DNA of 64,000 nucleotides from Ancylobacter tetraedralis (GTDB lineage Bacteria; Pseudomonadota; Alphaproteobacteria; Rhizobiales; Xanthobacteraceae), in assembly GCF_014195655.1 (NCBI RefSeq), contig NZ_JACICD010000002.1, positions 310,001 through 374,000 on the forward strand, in the 5' to 3' direction. Shown here piece after piece: positions 38,362 to 46,982 of the stretch (position 1 is the first letter of the stretch; each line of letters opens with the position of its first letter). Both the position numbers and the translations under genes were made by a program. A model generated the notes under the pieces. It was not told where the DNA came from. It saw nothing but the letters and a program-made list of their open reading frames with translations, and ran no database searches.

Positions 38362-39657
38362 TCAGCGCCTCTCCAGTCGTATCTGCACCAGATAGGGATC
38401 GATGGCGGCGAGGGACCGGTCCAGGGCGCCGCCGAAGCTCTCGATGGTCGCCTGCGCGGCCTCCACCATGTGCTGACGCGCCGCGCCATCCGTCAACAGC
38501 GTGAAGCTCGCGGCGGCGAGCGATGGCGCGTCGATCACCGTGGCGGCGCCCTCGTCGGCGTCCAGCGCGCGGTAAAGATCGTCGAAATTGGTGGTGTGCG
38601 GCCCGTGCAGGATGGCGAGGTCGAGCTTGATCGGCTCGATCGGGTTCTGCCCACCCTTGCGCGCCAGCGAGCCGCCGAGCAGCGCTACCCGGCCCAGCCG
38701 GTAGAACAGGCCGAGCTCGCCGATCGTGTCGGCGATGTAGATGGCGGTTCCCCGGTCCGGCAGGTAGCCGTCGCTGCGCAGCACGGCCGGACAGCCCGCC
38801 TCGTTGGCGAGCCGCGCCACCTCGGGCCCGCGCTCGGGATGGCGCGGCGCGATGACGGTGATGAGGCCCGGCACGCGTTCGGCGAGCTGCCGATGCGCCT
38901 CGATGACGATTTCCTCCTCGCCCGGGTGGGTGGAGGCGGCCACCAGCGCGGTGCGCCCGGCCGTGGCATAGCGCAGCCTGTCGAAGGCGATGATGTCGAC
39001 CGGCGGCGGCGGGGAATCGAATTTCAGGTTGCCGGTGACGATCACGCGGGGGGCGCCCAGCTGCTTCAACCGGGCGCCGTCGTCGGGCGCCTGGGCAAGG
39101 CACAGATCCACCCGACCGAGCAGCGCGCCCGCGCTCGACCCGACCCTCTGCCAGCTGGCGAAGGATTTCGGCGACATGCGCGCATTGACCAGCACCAGCG
39201 GAATGTGGCGGGCATTCACCTCCAGGATGAGGTTGGGCCACAGCTCGGATTCGACGAGCAGCACCAGGTCCGGCCGCCAGTGCTTGAGGAAGCGGCGCAC
39301 GAACAGGGGCGAATCCAGCGGCACGAACTGGTGCACCACATCCGGCGGCAGCCGTGTGGTGGCGAGCCGGGCCGAGGTGACGGTGCCGGAGGTGAGCAGC
39401 ACCTTGAAGCCGCGCCCGCGCAGCCGGTCGATCAGCGGCAGCACCGCCAGCATCTCGCCGACGCTGGCCCCGTGCAGCCAGATGAGCGGTCCCTTCGGTC
39501 GCGCCGCGCTGGCCCGTCCGTAGCGCTCGCGCAGGCGCCCCCGCTCCTCCTTGCCGCGCGTCAGCCGGCGCCACAGCAGCAGCCCGATGAACGGCGTCGC
39601 CAGCCAGGTCGCGAAACGGTAGAGGCGGATGAGCAGGGTGGTCGGCGCCCTAGCCAT
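38362..39657 (-). CDS. waaA: 3-deoxy-D-manno-octulosonic acid transferase
   Basis: Adds Kdo to lipid IVA using CMP-Kdo at the inner membrane. The 431-aa protein begins with a membrane-associated helix (YRFATWLATPFIGLLLWRR), then ERYGRASAARPKGPLIWLHG-ASVGEMLAVLPLI (the acceptor-side Glu in ASVGE), LLTSGTVTSARLA, VLLVESELWPNLI, VLVNARMSPKSF, VAASTHPGEEEIVIEAHRQL and LGGSLARKGGQNPIEPIKLD. These are the GT30 signatures. ATG 39657 overlaps the end of the upstream acyltransferase gene by 8 bases, indicating coupling. Whether it adds one or two Kdo residues cannot be told. Confidence 0.95.
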   Translation of the reverse strand: MARAPTTLLIRLYRFATWLATPFIGLLLWRRLTRGKEERGRLRERYGRASAARPKGPLIWLHGASVGEMLAVLPLIDRLRGRGFKVLLTSGTVTSARLATTRLPPDVVHQFVPLDSPLFVRRFLKHWRPDLVLLVESELWPNLILEVNARHIPLVLVNARMSPKSFASWQRVGSSAGALLGRVDLCLAQAPDDGARLKQLGAPRVIVTGNLKFDSPPPPVDIIAFDRLRYATAGRTALVAASTHPGEEEIVIEAHRQLAERVPGLITVIAPRHPERGPEVARLANEAGCPAVLRSDGYLPDRGTAIYIADTIGELGLFYRLGRVALLGGSLARKGGQNPIEPIKLDLAILHGPHTTNFDDLYRALDADEGAATVIDAPSLAAASFTLLTDGAARQHMVEAAQATIESFGGALDRSLAAIDPYLVQIRLERR

Positions 39658-40363
39658 GCGTATGGCCACCGGGCGCAGCGGGACGGCCGACCAGTTCCTC
39701 GGCGCGGGCCGTGGCGGCTTCGAGCTGGCGCTGCACCTCGCGGCGATGGGTCTCCAGCTCATCGGTGCCCGCATCGAACGGCACGCGCACCCCGTCGCCG
39801 GCCACGACGGCGGCGCGGCCGAAGGGCAGGTGGATGGCGGCGCGGTCCCAGCTGCGGGCAAGAATCCGGTTCGAGGTCGCGATCGCCACCGGATAGATCG
39901 GCCGGCCGGAATGCTTGGCAAGGGTGACGACGCCAAGGCCGGCAATGCGGGAGATCTTCGGAACGTCGGCGGTCATCGCGACATTGGTGCCCTCGGAGAG
40001 GTGCCGCAGCATCTCAACCGTCGCGTTCAGGCCCCCTTTGGTGCGGAAATCGCGGCCCTGCGCGCCCGAGCCGCGCACGGCGCCGATGCCGAGCGCCTCG
40101 GCGGCGATGGCGTTCACATCCGCATCGGCACTGCGCGAGATCATCACGCGCGCCTTGTGGTGCGGCTTGATCAGGAACGGGGTGAGGAAATGCTGGCCAT
40201 GCCAGAAGGTGAGGATCATCGGCACCTGCACGTCGGCGCGCGCGTACAGGTCGAAGGGCTCCATCACCACATCTTGGGTCCGCCAGACGAAACGCAGATA
40301 GGAGGCCATGCCGCGCCCGAGCACGGTTCGCACTGCCTGCGAGGAACGCAGCTTACGCCACAT
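39650..40363 (-). CDS. DUF374 lysophospholipid acyltransferase-like protein
   Basis: A 237-aa protein of the LPLAT superfamily, DUF374 branch. Seen are ILTFWHGQHFLTPFLI (in the HX4D region position, with His), KARVMISRSADADVNAIAAE, GSGAQGRDFRTKGGLNATVEMLRHL and VAMTADVPKISRIAGLGVVT LAKHSGRPIYPVAIATSNR. Members are located in Kdo/lipid A clusters and are suspected to acylate a lipid A-linked intermediate, but the reaction is unproven. ATG 40363 begins the protein. Overlaps waaA by 8 bases. Confidence 0.88.
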   Translation of the reverse strand: MWRKLRSSQAVRTVLGRGMASYLRFVWRTQDVVMEPFDLYARADVQVPMILTFWHGQHFLTPFLIKPHHKARVMISRSADADVNAIAAEALGIGAVRGSGAQGRDFRTKGGLNATVEMLRHLSEGTNVAMTADVPKISRIAGLGVVTLAKHSGRPIYPVAIATSNRILARSWDRAAIHLPFGRAAVVAGDGVRVPFDAGTDELETHRREVQRQLEAATARAEELVGRPAAPGGHTHG

Positions 40364-40381
40364 ATGTCTGATGCCGGTGCG

Positions 40382-40618
40382 TCAGCTGGCAGGGGTGCTG
40401 GATTCCGGGTCCAGCAGCCGATGCAGGTGAACGACGAAATAGCGCATCTGGGCGTTGTCGACGGTCTGCTGCGCCTTCGCCTTCCAGGCGGCGTGGGCGG
40501 TCGCATAGTTCGGGAAGATCCCGACCAGGTCGAGCTTGTCGAGATCCTTGAAGGTCACGCCGTCGAGCTTTTCAAGTTCGCCGCCGAAGACAAGGTGAAG
40601 GAGCTGGGGGTTCGTCAT
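40382..40618 (-). CDS. DUF4170 domain protein
   Basis: A 78-aa soluble protein: MTNPQLLHLVFGGELEKLDG, VTFKDLDKLDLVGIFPNYAT AHAAWKAKAQQTVDNAQMRY and FVVHLHRLLDPE. This is the DUF4170 pattern (LVFGGEL...L.GVxFxDLxxxDxVGxFPxYxxAxxAWKxKAQxTVDxAxMRYFxVHxHRLxDP). Function unknown. The gene is a constant member of the cysQ-DUF4170-DUF374-waaA-lpxK block in Rhizobiales, so a role related to envelope or sulphur/phosphate nucleotide metabolism is possible. Start ATG 40618 begins the conserved sequence. Confidence 0.87.
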   Translation of the reverse strand: MTNPQLLHLVFGGELEKLDGVTFKDLDKLDLVGIFPNYATAHAAWKAKAQQTVDNAQMRYFVVHLHRLLDPESSTPAS

Positions 40619-40675
40619 GGTCTCGATTTGCTGCCGTTGTTTGCGATCCGCGTGGCTCGCCCTGCGCATCCGCCG

Positions 40676-41548
40676 TTAGCGCGCCGCGTCCAGAAGGGAC
40701 GGGTACAGCCGGGGCCCTGCCGAGACCAGTGCCCCGTGCCGCGGAACCGGTGCATTATAGGCGAGGGCCAGGCCGTCGAGCGTCGTCAGGCGCCCACCCG
40801 CTTCGTGCACCAAAAGGTCGGCGGCGGCAAGATCCCAGTCATGTCCGTTGGGGGAAGCGAAGGCGGCATCCAACTCGCCGGTGGCCACGCGCGCGATGCG
40901 CAAGGCCAGCGAACGGATGCGCATGACCCGGCGCAGCGGCGCAAGCGGGGCGATCCGCCCGTCAATATGGTTGAGCCAGGGGGCAGGGCCGTCGGCCAGC
41001 GCGCCCGATACCGCGCCGGCCTGCGAGGCCGCGATCGGCTGGCCGTTGCACGTCGCCCCGCCGCCGCGCACGGCGATGAACAGTTCCTCGGTGAGGGGGG
41101 CGAACAGTGCGCCGGCGATCGGTCGCCCGTCCTCCACCAGTGCCGCCTCGACGCACCAGTCGGAACCGCCGGCCATGTAGGCGCGCGTCCCGTCGATCGG
41201 GTCGACGATCCACACCCGACGGCACGCCAGCCGCGAGGGCTCGTCCACCGTCTCCTCGGACAGCCAGCCATAGGTGGGGGAGAGCCGGCCGAGGCGCTCG
41301 CGCAGCATCCGGTCGACGGCGATATCCGCTTCCGTGACCGGCGAATCATTGTGCTTCGACCAGGATTTGACGCCCGCGCGAAACATCTCCACCGCCACCG
41401 CCCCGGCAGCCACCACGGCTTCCGCGAGGTGCCGCGCCGCCACGGCCGGATCGGCGAGCGGGTCGGCCGCCGGCGGGTGGGGCGGGTGCGGCGGCGCGGA
41501 GACGGGCGCGCGGCGATCGGCGGGGGAGAGGTCGGGGCTGTCGGTCAT
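40676..41548 (-). CDS. 3'(2'),5'-bisphosphate nucleotidase / inositol phosphatase family (CysQ-like)
   Basis: A Mg2+-dependent, Li+-sensitive-type phosphatase of 290 aa. Metal-ligand motifs are complete: GWLSEETVDEPSRL (Glu-Glu), WIVDPIDGTRAYMAGGSDWC (DPIDGT) and GHDWDLAAADLLVHEAGGRL (WDLAA). The match to CysQ (3'-phosphoadenosine-5'-phosphate recycling) is better than to inositol monophosphatase, but the exact substrate is an inference. The first ~30 residues are Pro-rich and unconserved; ATG 41548 is the chosen start. Probably heads the lipid A block transcript. Confidence 0.85.
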   Translation of the reverse strand: MTDSPDLSPADRRAPVSAPPHPPHPPAADPLADPAVAARHLAEAVVAAGAVAVEMFRAGVKSWSKHNDSPVTEADIAVDRMLRERLGRLSPTYGWLSEETVDEPSRLACRRVWIVDPIDGTRAYMAGGSDWCVEAALVEDGRPIAGALFAPLTEELFIAVRGGGATCNGQPIAASQAGAVSGALADGPAPWLNHIDGRIAPLAPLRRVMRIRSLALRIARVATGELDAAFASPNGHDWDLAAADLLVHEAGGRLTTLDGLALAYNAPVPRHGALVSAGPRLYPSLLDAAR

Positions 41549-41761
41549 GGCCGGGGCATAAGCGCTGAGGCTGGTGGCGGCAATGGGGCATATCGTCGGG
41601 CAGCCGCGCGGCGACAAGGTTTCGTCAAGCATGGCAGCGGAAAGCCCGTCGCGACCCGCCCGCCAAGATTCGTCAACCATGTCCCTTAAGCGGGCGGGGG
41701 GAGGGCCGCGCCTAGGGTTCGTCCAGTGACCGGGGCCGTCAGAGCCTGAAAACCGGCAGGG

Positions 41762-42379
41762 ATGAACATGATGCGTCAGATGAGAGCGGAGGCGCGCTCC
41801 GCGTGCCCGACCGAACCACGTCCGGCCTATCCCTTTGTTGCGCTGGAGCGTCCGTCCGGCGCCGGGGAGTGGCCCATCGCCTTCCAGTCGCTCGATCCGG
41901 GAGCCGACAATGGCGTGCGCCTGATCGAACTGCACCGCGACCACCTCGTGCTGCGCCGACGCGTGGCGGGCATGCCGATGAAGCTGCGGCTGGACCTCTC
42001 CACCTATGAGGGCCTCGCGGTGGCCCTGCTCGATCCGGAGGGCGACGGCGAGGGTGTCGCCATCGTGCTCGTGCATGCCGATCCCGGCTTGTGCGTGACG
42101 CTCTATTCCGCCCCGCATATCGACGACGTGGTCGCCGAATGGCGGCGCTGGACCGCCGATCTCGGCCTGCCCATGCTGGTGACGGAGGAGGACGGCACGC
42201 GCCACCCCGCCTATGCGATGATCGGGCGGTTGTCGGTCGGCACGAGCGGCGCGCGCCGCCGCCGCCGCGGCGCTTTGAAGCACCGCCGCCCGACCGTTTT
42301 CCGCCGTCGCGCCCCGGGCCGGCCCGTGGCCGGGCTGGCCGTGCATCGCGGCGAGCGCGAACTGATCGCCCGCGAATGA
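41762..42379 (+). CDS. DUF6101 family protein
   Basis: A 205-aa soluble protein. PIAFQSLDPGADNGVRLIEL-HRDHLVLRRRV-AGMPMKLRL, then YEGLAVALLDPEGDGEGVAI, LYSAPHIDDVVAEWRRWTAD, and a basic tail ARRRRRGALKHRRPTVFRRR with a closing HRGERELIARE. This arrangement agrees with the Rhizobiales DUF6101 family as I remember it. No motif suggests an enzyme; the basic tail could bind nucleic acid. ATG 41762, 41768 and 41771 are all possible starts. Stands alone, divergent from the CysQ-like gene. Confidence 0.75.
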   Translation: MNMMRQMRAEARSACPTEPRPAYPFVALERPSGAGEWPIAFQSLDPGADNGVRLIELHRDHLVLRRRVAGMPMKLRLDLSTYEGLAVALLDPEGDGEGVAIVLVHADPGLCVTLYSAPHIDDVVAEWRRWTADLGLPMLVTEEDGTRHPAYAMIGRLSVGTSGARRRRRGALKHRRPTVFRRRAPGRPVAGLAVHRGERELIARE

Positions 42380-42523
42380 GCCGGCCGGCAGGTTGTGCTC
42401 GCAATGTCATGCTGCACACGTCATGCTCGATGCGCCGGGCTCGAAACGAGGCGGCGCTTCCTGTTAGACTGACTTGGCGTTATCCCTGATTTCCCCGCGA
42501 CCGACCGTGTCCAGAGAGGCACC

Positions 42524-42874
42524 ATGAAGCACACGCTGTCCATCACCCTGACCCTTCTCCTGCTGGGCGCGGCACCGGCCGCCATGGCGGGGCCCTGCGA
42601 GCAGGCGGTCAAGGATACCCAGGCGGCCCTGGATCGCGTGATTGCCGACATCGCGGCGCTCTCGCCGACGGCGCCGGAGAGCGAAGGCGCGCTGCTCAGC
42701 CACGACCCCTCGCCGGAGGGCATTGCCAAGGAAGAGGCCGAGCTTGGCGACGGCGTGGCGCCCGAGAAGGCGCTGGAAGAGCTGGAGCGCGCCCGCACCG
42801 CGGCCGCGGCCGGCGACGAGGATGGCTGTCAGAAATACGTTGCCGCCGCGCGCGACGCGATCGGTCTTCAGTAG
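42524..42874 (+). CDS. Small secreted hypothetical protein
   Basis: A 116-aa protein with a signal peptide, MKHTLSITLTLLLLGAAPAA ending AMA, cleaved before GPCEQ. The mature part is acidic and helical (QAALDRVIADIAALSPTAPE, KALEELERARTAAAAGDEDG) with two cysteines (Cys25 and the one in GCQKYVAAARDAIGLQ) likely to bridge the two ends. No family recognised. ATG 42524 follows AGAGAGG. Probably periplasmic and monocistronic. Confidence 0.7.
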   Translation: MKHTLSITLTLLLLGAAPAAMAGPCEQAVKDTQAALDRVIADIAALSPTAPESEGALLSHDPSPEGIAKEEAELGDGVAPEKALEELERARTAAAAGDEDGCQKYVAAARDAIGLQ

Positions 42875-43041
42875 CGCCTGACGCCCGGAGCGGGCGCCCG
42901 CATTTGTACGCGTTCAAACTCGGCCTTCCCGGGAGGCTCTCTCTGTGACGGACCGGTGAAGGCCGGCCCTTGCGGGTGGGAGCCCTTGCGCGCGGGGTGC
43001 GTTCGCGTGCGGGCTGTCTTCGCACGCGGGGATAGCGGGGC

Positions 43042-43722
43042 TCAGTCGCCCCCTTGCGCGGCGAATGGCTGGAAGAGGTGGTCGTGAAAGGCATAGGCGG
43101 TCAGCGCCAGCGCCGCCAGCAGCAGGCAGGCGCCGCCGACCGCCGGGCTGAGGCCCACCCAATGCAGCATGACCGCCCCGAGCGCGGCGCCGCCGACGAA
43201 AATGGCCCACGAGAACGCGTAGAGCGAGGCCTCTTTCGGGCCCTCCTTGCCGGCCATCATGCGCGCCAGCGCCTGCCCGCAGCTGACCAGCGCGCCGGTG
43301 ACGAAGCTCTTGCCGATATCGGCGCCGGCGATCACCTGATGCACGTTGTTCTGCATGCCCATGGCGGTGGCGATCGGCAGCAGGGCAAGGAAGCCGACGC
43401 CCGCGAGCGTCAGCACCGTCGCCAGCGCGAACAGCGCCACCTCGGTGGAGAGCACCGCCACCAGCTTCCAGTCGCCGACGGCGTCGCAGACCACGGCGCC
43501 CAGAAAGGCGCCGCCGAGGAAACTCCCGATGACACCGAGCGTGAAGGCGACATGGGCCCAGTCCGCCCCCGCGATCTGGATGCCGAGCCGCGTGCTGTTG
43601 CCGCTCATGAACGACACGTAGAGCCCGCCGAGCTGGGCATAGCCGACCGCGTCGACGAAACCGGCGATCAGCGTCGCGAAGGTGGCGAAGATGAACGGGC
43701 GGATGCTGACGGGCTTGGACAT
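43042..43722 (-). CDS. DUF1275 (YoaK) family membrane protein
   Basis: A 226-aa inner-membrane protein with six helices. IFATFATLIAGFVDAVGYAQ LGGLYVSFMSGNSTRLG is the YoaK/DUF1275 signature (AGxVDAxGxxxLGGxFVSFMSGNSTRLG), and IATAMGMQNNVHQVIAGADI, KSFVTGALVSCGQALARMM are the central MGxQN and VTGxL motifs. No transport substrate is known for the family. ATG 43722 (MSKPVS) is taken over an earlier in-frame codon. Confidence 0.88.
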   Translation of the reverse strand: MSKPVSIRPFIFATFATLIAGFVDAVGYAQLGGLYVSFMSGNSTRLGIQIAGADWAHVAFTLGVIGSFLGGAFLGAVVCDAVGDWKLVAVLSTEVALFALATVLTLAGVGFLALLPIATAMGMQNNVHQVIAGADIGKSFVTGALVSCGQALARMMAGKEGPKEASLYAFSWAIFVGGAALGAVMLHWVGLSPAVGGACLLLAALALTAYAFHDHLFQPFAAQGGD

Positions 43723-43789
43723 GGGCAAAAATCCGGGCAAAAAACCGGACACGTGTCCGTGGCGCGGGGCTGTGGATGGCGGGAGAAGA

Positions 43790-43811
43790 AAGGGCGCCTC
43801 GCGGCGCCCTT
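43790..43811 (-). terminator. Rho-independent terminator
   Basis: Perfect 9-bp stem on the minus strand, AAGGGCGCC / GGCGCCCTT around a 4-base loop, followed by TTCTTC. It lies about 30 bases past the stop of the small secreted Trp-rich protein gene. Confidence 0.7.
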
Positions 43812-43839
43812 CATAGGTTCGACGCTGGCACGGGCGGGT

Positions 43840-44214
43840 TCAGGGGCAGGTGTGCACCCAGGCGCCACCCCAGTTGCGGTGCCAGTAGCAGTTCGGCCGC
43901 ACCGGCGGGCCCCAGGCGCGGGCATAGGGGGGCACGTACCAGGTGGTGTTGTTGGGCCGCCACGCGCAGCGCCACGGACCGCAGACCCACCGCACGTTCT
44001 CGGTGAGCGGGGCGGCGGCCGGCAGGGCGGTGCCCAGCGCCGGACCGGCGACGGCGGCCTGGGCCGACGAGCCGGCCATGCCCGTCACGCCAAGCGTGGC
44101 GACGGCCAGAGCGGCGGCGAACAGCGCCTTGCGCAGGCCGGTTGCGCGAGCGAGGGAAGGCGCGACAGAGGCGCCAGCAGAAGATGTATCGCAAGTCACG
44201 GCGACGGTGGTCAT
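43840..44214 (-). CDS. Small secreted Trp/Cys-rich protein
   Basis: A 124-aa exported protein. After about 24 polar residues comes a hydrophobic export segment (ALFAAALAVATLGVTGMAGS) ending SAQA. The short mature domain is rich in Trp, Pro, Arg and Cys: VRWVCGPWRCAWRPNNTTWY, RPNCYWHRNWGGAWVHTCP. Proteins with this CGPxRCxWRPN...CYxxRxWGGxW pattern are common in Rhizobiales and have no assigned function; four cysteines suggest two disulphides in the periplasm. ATG 44214 is used. Followed by a clear terminator, so monocistronic. Confidence 0.72.
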   Translation of the reverse strand: MTTVAVTCDTSSAGASVAPSLARATGLRKALFAAALAVATLGVTGMAGSSAQAAVAGPALGTALPAAAPLTENVRWVCGPWRCAWRPNNTTWYVPPYARAWGPPVRPNCYWHRNWGGAWVHTCP

Positions 44215-44402
44215 GGATCACTCCCGAGCGATTTAACCTGACACCCGACGATATCACGCCCCAAATCCGACGCCACGTCTAAGCCCCTGCGGCAATGGAA
44301 ATATTTCGGCGGCAGACTGGATTGTAGCGCCTCCCTTGCCCTAAGCTTTCGCATTCGCCGCTCCATGCCACCTGCCTGCCCCGGCCGCTTCAGGAGACCC
44401 TC

Positions 44403-45104
44403 ATGCGCTCGAAGATCATCGGCACCGTGCTGCCCGTCCTGGAGATCGGCCTGGAGCCGGGAGAATCGGTTGTCGGCGTGCCCGACCAGCTCTCCTGGAT
44501 GTCGGGCGACGTGACGCTGACGACATCGACCTCCGGCGCGGGCGCCAGCGGGGGCGGCCTGTTCGGGCTGGTGAGCCGCGCCGTCTCCGGCGGCGGGCTG
44601 TTCATGACCGAGTTCGCCGCCCAGCGCGGCCCGGGCAATGTCGCCTTCGCCGCCAAGCTGCCGGGCAGCATCGTCGAGGTCGAGGTGAGCCCCGGGCGCG
44701 GCTATCTCGTGCACCGCCACGGTTTCGTCTGCGGCACGCCGGGTATCGAGGTGGCCAGTGCGTTCCAGCAATCGCTGGGCGGGGCGGTGTTCGGCGGCGA
44801 GGGCTTCATCCTGCAGAAGCTCTCCGGCAGCGCCAAGGCGTGGATCGAGGTGGGCGGCGAGATCGTGACCTATGATCTCCAGCCCGGCCAGTTCCTGCTG
44901 GTGCATCCCGGCCATGTCGGCTTCTTCGAGGAGAGCGTGTCCTTCGAACTCACCGCCCTGCGCGGCATCAAGAATGCGCTGTTCGGCGGTGACGGGCTGT
45001 TCCTGGTGAAGCTGTCCGGCCCCGGCAAGGTGTGGCTGCAGACGCTGACAGCCCCCGGCCTCGCCCACACGATCAGCCCCTATCTGCCGCCGAGGCAGGG
45101 GTGA
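44403..45104 (+). CDS. AIM24 / TIGR00266 family protein
   Basis: A 233-aa beta-rich protein of the AIM24 family. The start is MRSKIIGTVLPVLEIGLEPG, then ESVVGVPDQLSWMSGDVTLT, GLVSRAVSGGGLFMTEFAAQ, VAFAAKLPGSIVEVEV and GFILQKLSGSAKAWIEVGGE; the repeated GGxGxFxxKLSGxGxVWLxx pattern is diagnostic. The name comes from a yeast mitochondrial protein; the bacterial role is unknown. Start ATG 44403 has GGAG at good spacing. The GST gene starts inside its stop codon (GTGA overlap), so the two are translationally coupled. Confidence 0.87.
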   Translation: MRSKIIGTVLPVLEIGLEPGESVVGVPDQLSWMSGDVTLTTSTSGAGASGGGLFGLVSRAVSGGGLFMTEFAAQRGPGNVAFAAKLPGSIVEVEVSPGRGYLVHRHGFVCGTPGIEVASAFQQSLGGAVFGGEGFILQKLSGSAKAWIEVGGEIVTYDLQPGQFLLVHPGHVGFFEESVSFELTALRGIKNALFGGDGLFLVKLSGPGKVWLQTLTAPGLAHTISPYLPPRQG

Positions 45105-45760
45105 CGGCCGACCCCCTCGCTGCTTCCGACCGCCCGCGTGTCTTCGGCGCGGCCTACAGCGTCTATGTCCGCATCGTGCGGCTGGCGCTGGCGGAGAAGG
45201 GGGTCGAGCATGAACTCGTTCCCGTCGATGTCTTCGCCGCCGAAGGAGTGCCGCCCGGCTATCTCGACCGGCAGCCCTTCGGCCGCATTCCGGCCTTCGA
45301 GCACGGCGATTTCACCCTCTACGAGACCGCGGCCATTGTCCGCTATATCGACGAGGCCTTTGACGGCCCGCCGCTCCAGCCGGTGGACCTGCGCCAGCGC
45401 GCCCGCTGCAACCAGATCCTCAGCATCGCCGATGCCTATGCCTATCGCAGCCTCGTCTGGGGAATCTATGTGGAGCGCGTGGAGCGGCCGGCCGAGGGCC
45501 GTGCCGCCGATGAGGCGCGGATCGCCGCCGCCCTTCCGTGCGCGCGGACCTGCCTCGCGGCGATGTCCGATCTCATGGGCGGGAATGTCTGGCTCGCGGG
45601 CGCCACGCTGTCGCTGGCCGATCTCTATCTCGCGGCGATGGTCGATTATTTCGTGCAGGCGCCGGAGGGGCGGGCGATGCTCGCCGAATACGGGCGGCTG
45701 GCCGCGTGGTGGTCCCGCATGGCCGCGCGTCCGTCGATGGCGGCGACCCGGCCGGACTAG
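45101..45760 (+). CDS. Glutathione S-transferase family protein
   Basis: A 219-aa GST. The thioredoxin-like N-domain has AYSVYVRIVRLALAEKGVEH (active-site Ser/Tyr region), PPGYLDRQPFGRIPAFEHGD and LYETAAIVRYIDEAF, where the cis-Pro (IPAF) and the glutathione-contacting Glu-Thr (YETAAI) are visible. The all-helical C-domain ends LAGATLSLADLYLAAMVDYF. Probably cytosolic, conjugating or reducing an unknown substrate. The start is GTG 45101, whose last two bases and next base form the stop of the AIM24 gene. Confidence 0.88.
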   Translation: MTADPLAASDRPRVFGAAYSVYVRIVRLALAEKGVEHELVPVDVFAAEGVPPGYLDRQPFGRIPAFEHGDFTLYETAAIVRYIDEAFDGPPLQPVDLRQRARCNQILSIADAYAYRSLVWGIYVERVERPAEGRAADEARIAAALPCARTCLAAMSDLMGGNVWLAGATLSLADLYLAAMVDYFVQAPEGRAMLAEYGRLAAWWSRMAARPSMAATRPD

Positions 45761-45773
45761 CCGGCAGCGGGCC

Positions 45774-46319
45774 TCACGGCATACCGGCGCCGGTGCCGCT
45801 CAGCAGGATGAGGCCGACCACCCCGCCGCCGAGCACGAAGAATGCCGGGTTCACCTTCTTGATGAAATACACCCCGATGAACGCGCCGATGGCGATGGCG
45901 ACCGTGAGCGAGCCGTCGATCGCGGTGCGGGCGATGGAGATGGCGCCGGCAGCCATCAGGCCGATCACCATCGGCGCCATGCCGAGCTGCAGCGAGCGCC
46001 GCCAGGGCGAGCCCTCGAAATGGTCCCACACCCGCGAGGCGCCCCAGGAGATGACGCCCGAGGGCACGAAGAAGCCGAGATAGGCGAGCAGCGCGCCGAG
46101 ATAGCCGGTGACGTGATAGCCGATCACCAGCACCATCAGCATGTTCGGCCCGGGCACCACCTGGCCGAGGCCGTAAATGTCGCGGAACTGGTCGTCGGTC
46201 AGCCAGTGATGGGTGCCCACCACCAGCATCTTGGTCTCGGGCAGCACGGCCGCGCCCCCGCCCACCGCCAGCACGGACAGCAGCGAGAAGACGCCGAGGA
46301 CGGAGAGATTTTCGCTCAT
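45774..46319 (-). CDS. Chromate transporter, half-size subunit (pair 2, second gene)
   Basis: A 181-aa CHR-family half-transporter: GVFSLLSVLAVGGGAAVLPE, IYGLGQVVPGPNMLMVLVIG-YHVTGYLG (CHR signature), LGMAPMVIGLMAAGAISIAR and a C-terminal helix VNPAFFVLGGGVVGLILLSG. Six or so membrane helices. ATG 46319 overlaps the upstream subunit's TGA by an ATGA, as in pair 1. It is more divergent from 9717-10247 than a recent duplicate would be. Substrate unproven. Confidence 0.88.
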   Translation of the reverse strand: MSENLSVLGVFSLLSVLAVGGGAAVLPETKMLVVGTHHWLTDDQFRDIYGLGQVVPGPNMLMVLVIGYHVTGYLGALLAYLGFFVPSGVISWGASRVWDHFEGSPWRRSLQLGMAPMVIGLMAAGAISIARTAIDGSLTVAIAIGAFIGVYFIKKVNPAFFVLGGGVVGLILLSGTGAGMP

Positions 46320-46972
46320 GCCGAAGGGCCCGCCGGGTGGGAGGGGGCGGCGCCGTCGTCGCGCCGGGGGCGGTATATAAGAACCGCTGCCGGCCCGACG
46401 GTGAGCAGCACCCAGAGCAGCGAGATGTGCAGGAAGCTCACCATGGTGATGGTGATGAGGATGATGGCGGCGTCGATCAGCCCGCCGAACTGCTTGCGGC
46501 CGATCTGCAGCGTCACCGCCGTGAGCATGCCGACCGCCGCCGCCCCGACCCCCACCAGCGTCGCGTTGACATAGGGGTTGGCGGAATTGGCCGCATAGGC
46601 GACGCCGAGAATCATCACCAGGCTCGCGCCCGGCAGGGTGACGCCGAGAAAAGCGATGACCGCGCCCGCCACCCCACGCAGCCGGTCGCCGACGATGATG
46701 CTCATGTTGGTGGCGTTGAGGCCCGGCAGCGCCTGGGAGATTTCCAGCGCCGACATGAAGTGCTCCTCGTCGAGCCAGCGCTTGCGGATGACCAGGCCGG
46801 CCCTGAGATAGGCCACCACGCCACCGCCGAAGCTGGTGGCGCCGATGAGCAGAAAGGTGAGGAAGATCTCCCACAGCGGCACGCCGCGCGGAAGGACGTA
46901 GGCGGCCTCGCCCGCCGCCTCGCCGGCTCCCGTGGCGGGCCGGCCGCCTGCCTCATCCGCGGTCGAGTTCAT
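46316..46972 (-). CDS. Chromate transporter, half-size subunit (pair 2, first gene)
   Basis: A 218-aa CHR-family half-transporter. After an unconserved Gly/Ala-rich N-terminus come PLWEIFLTFLLIGATSFGGG-VVAYLRAGLVIRKRWLDEEH, FMSALEISQALPGLNATNMS and further helices. Here the signature reads LPGLNATNM instead of the usual xPGPN, a variant found in one branch of the family. ATG 46972 is used. Ends 10 bases upstream of the CYTH-like gene's stop region, in the same orientation, so a three-gene transcript with that gene first is possible. Confidence 0.87.
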   Translation of the reverse strand: MNSTADEAGGRPATGAGEAAGEAAYVLPRGVPLWEIFLTFLLIGATSFGGGVVAYLRAGLVIRKRWLDEEHFMSALEISQALPGLNATNMSIIVGDRLRGVAGAVIAFLGVTLPGASLVMILGVAYAANSANPYVNATLVGVGAAAVGMLTAVTLQIGRKQFGGLIDAAIILITITMVSFLHISLLWVLLTVGPAAVLIYRPRRDDGAAPSHPAGPSA

Positions 46973-46982
46973 GATGCGCGGT

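Noticed and set aside
37352-39574. An apparent 740-codon fusion ending in lpxK
   Set aside because: The part upstream of ATG 38356 is an out-of-frame shadow of waaA. LpxK and WaaA are each complete in their own frames.
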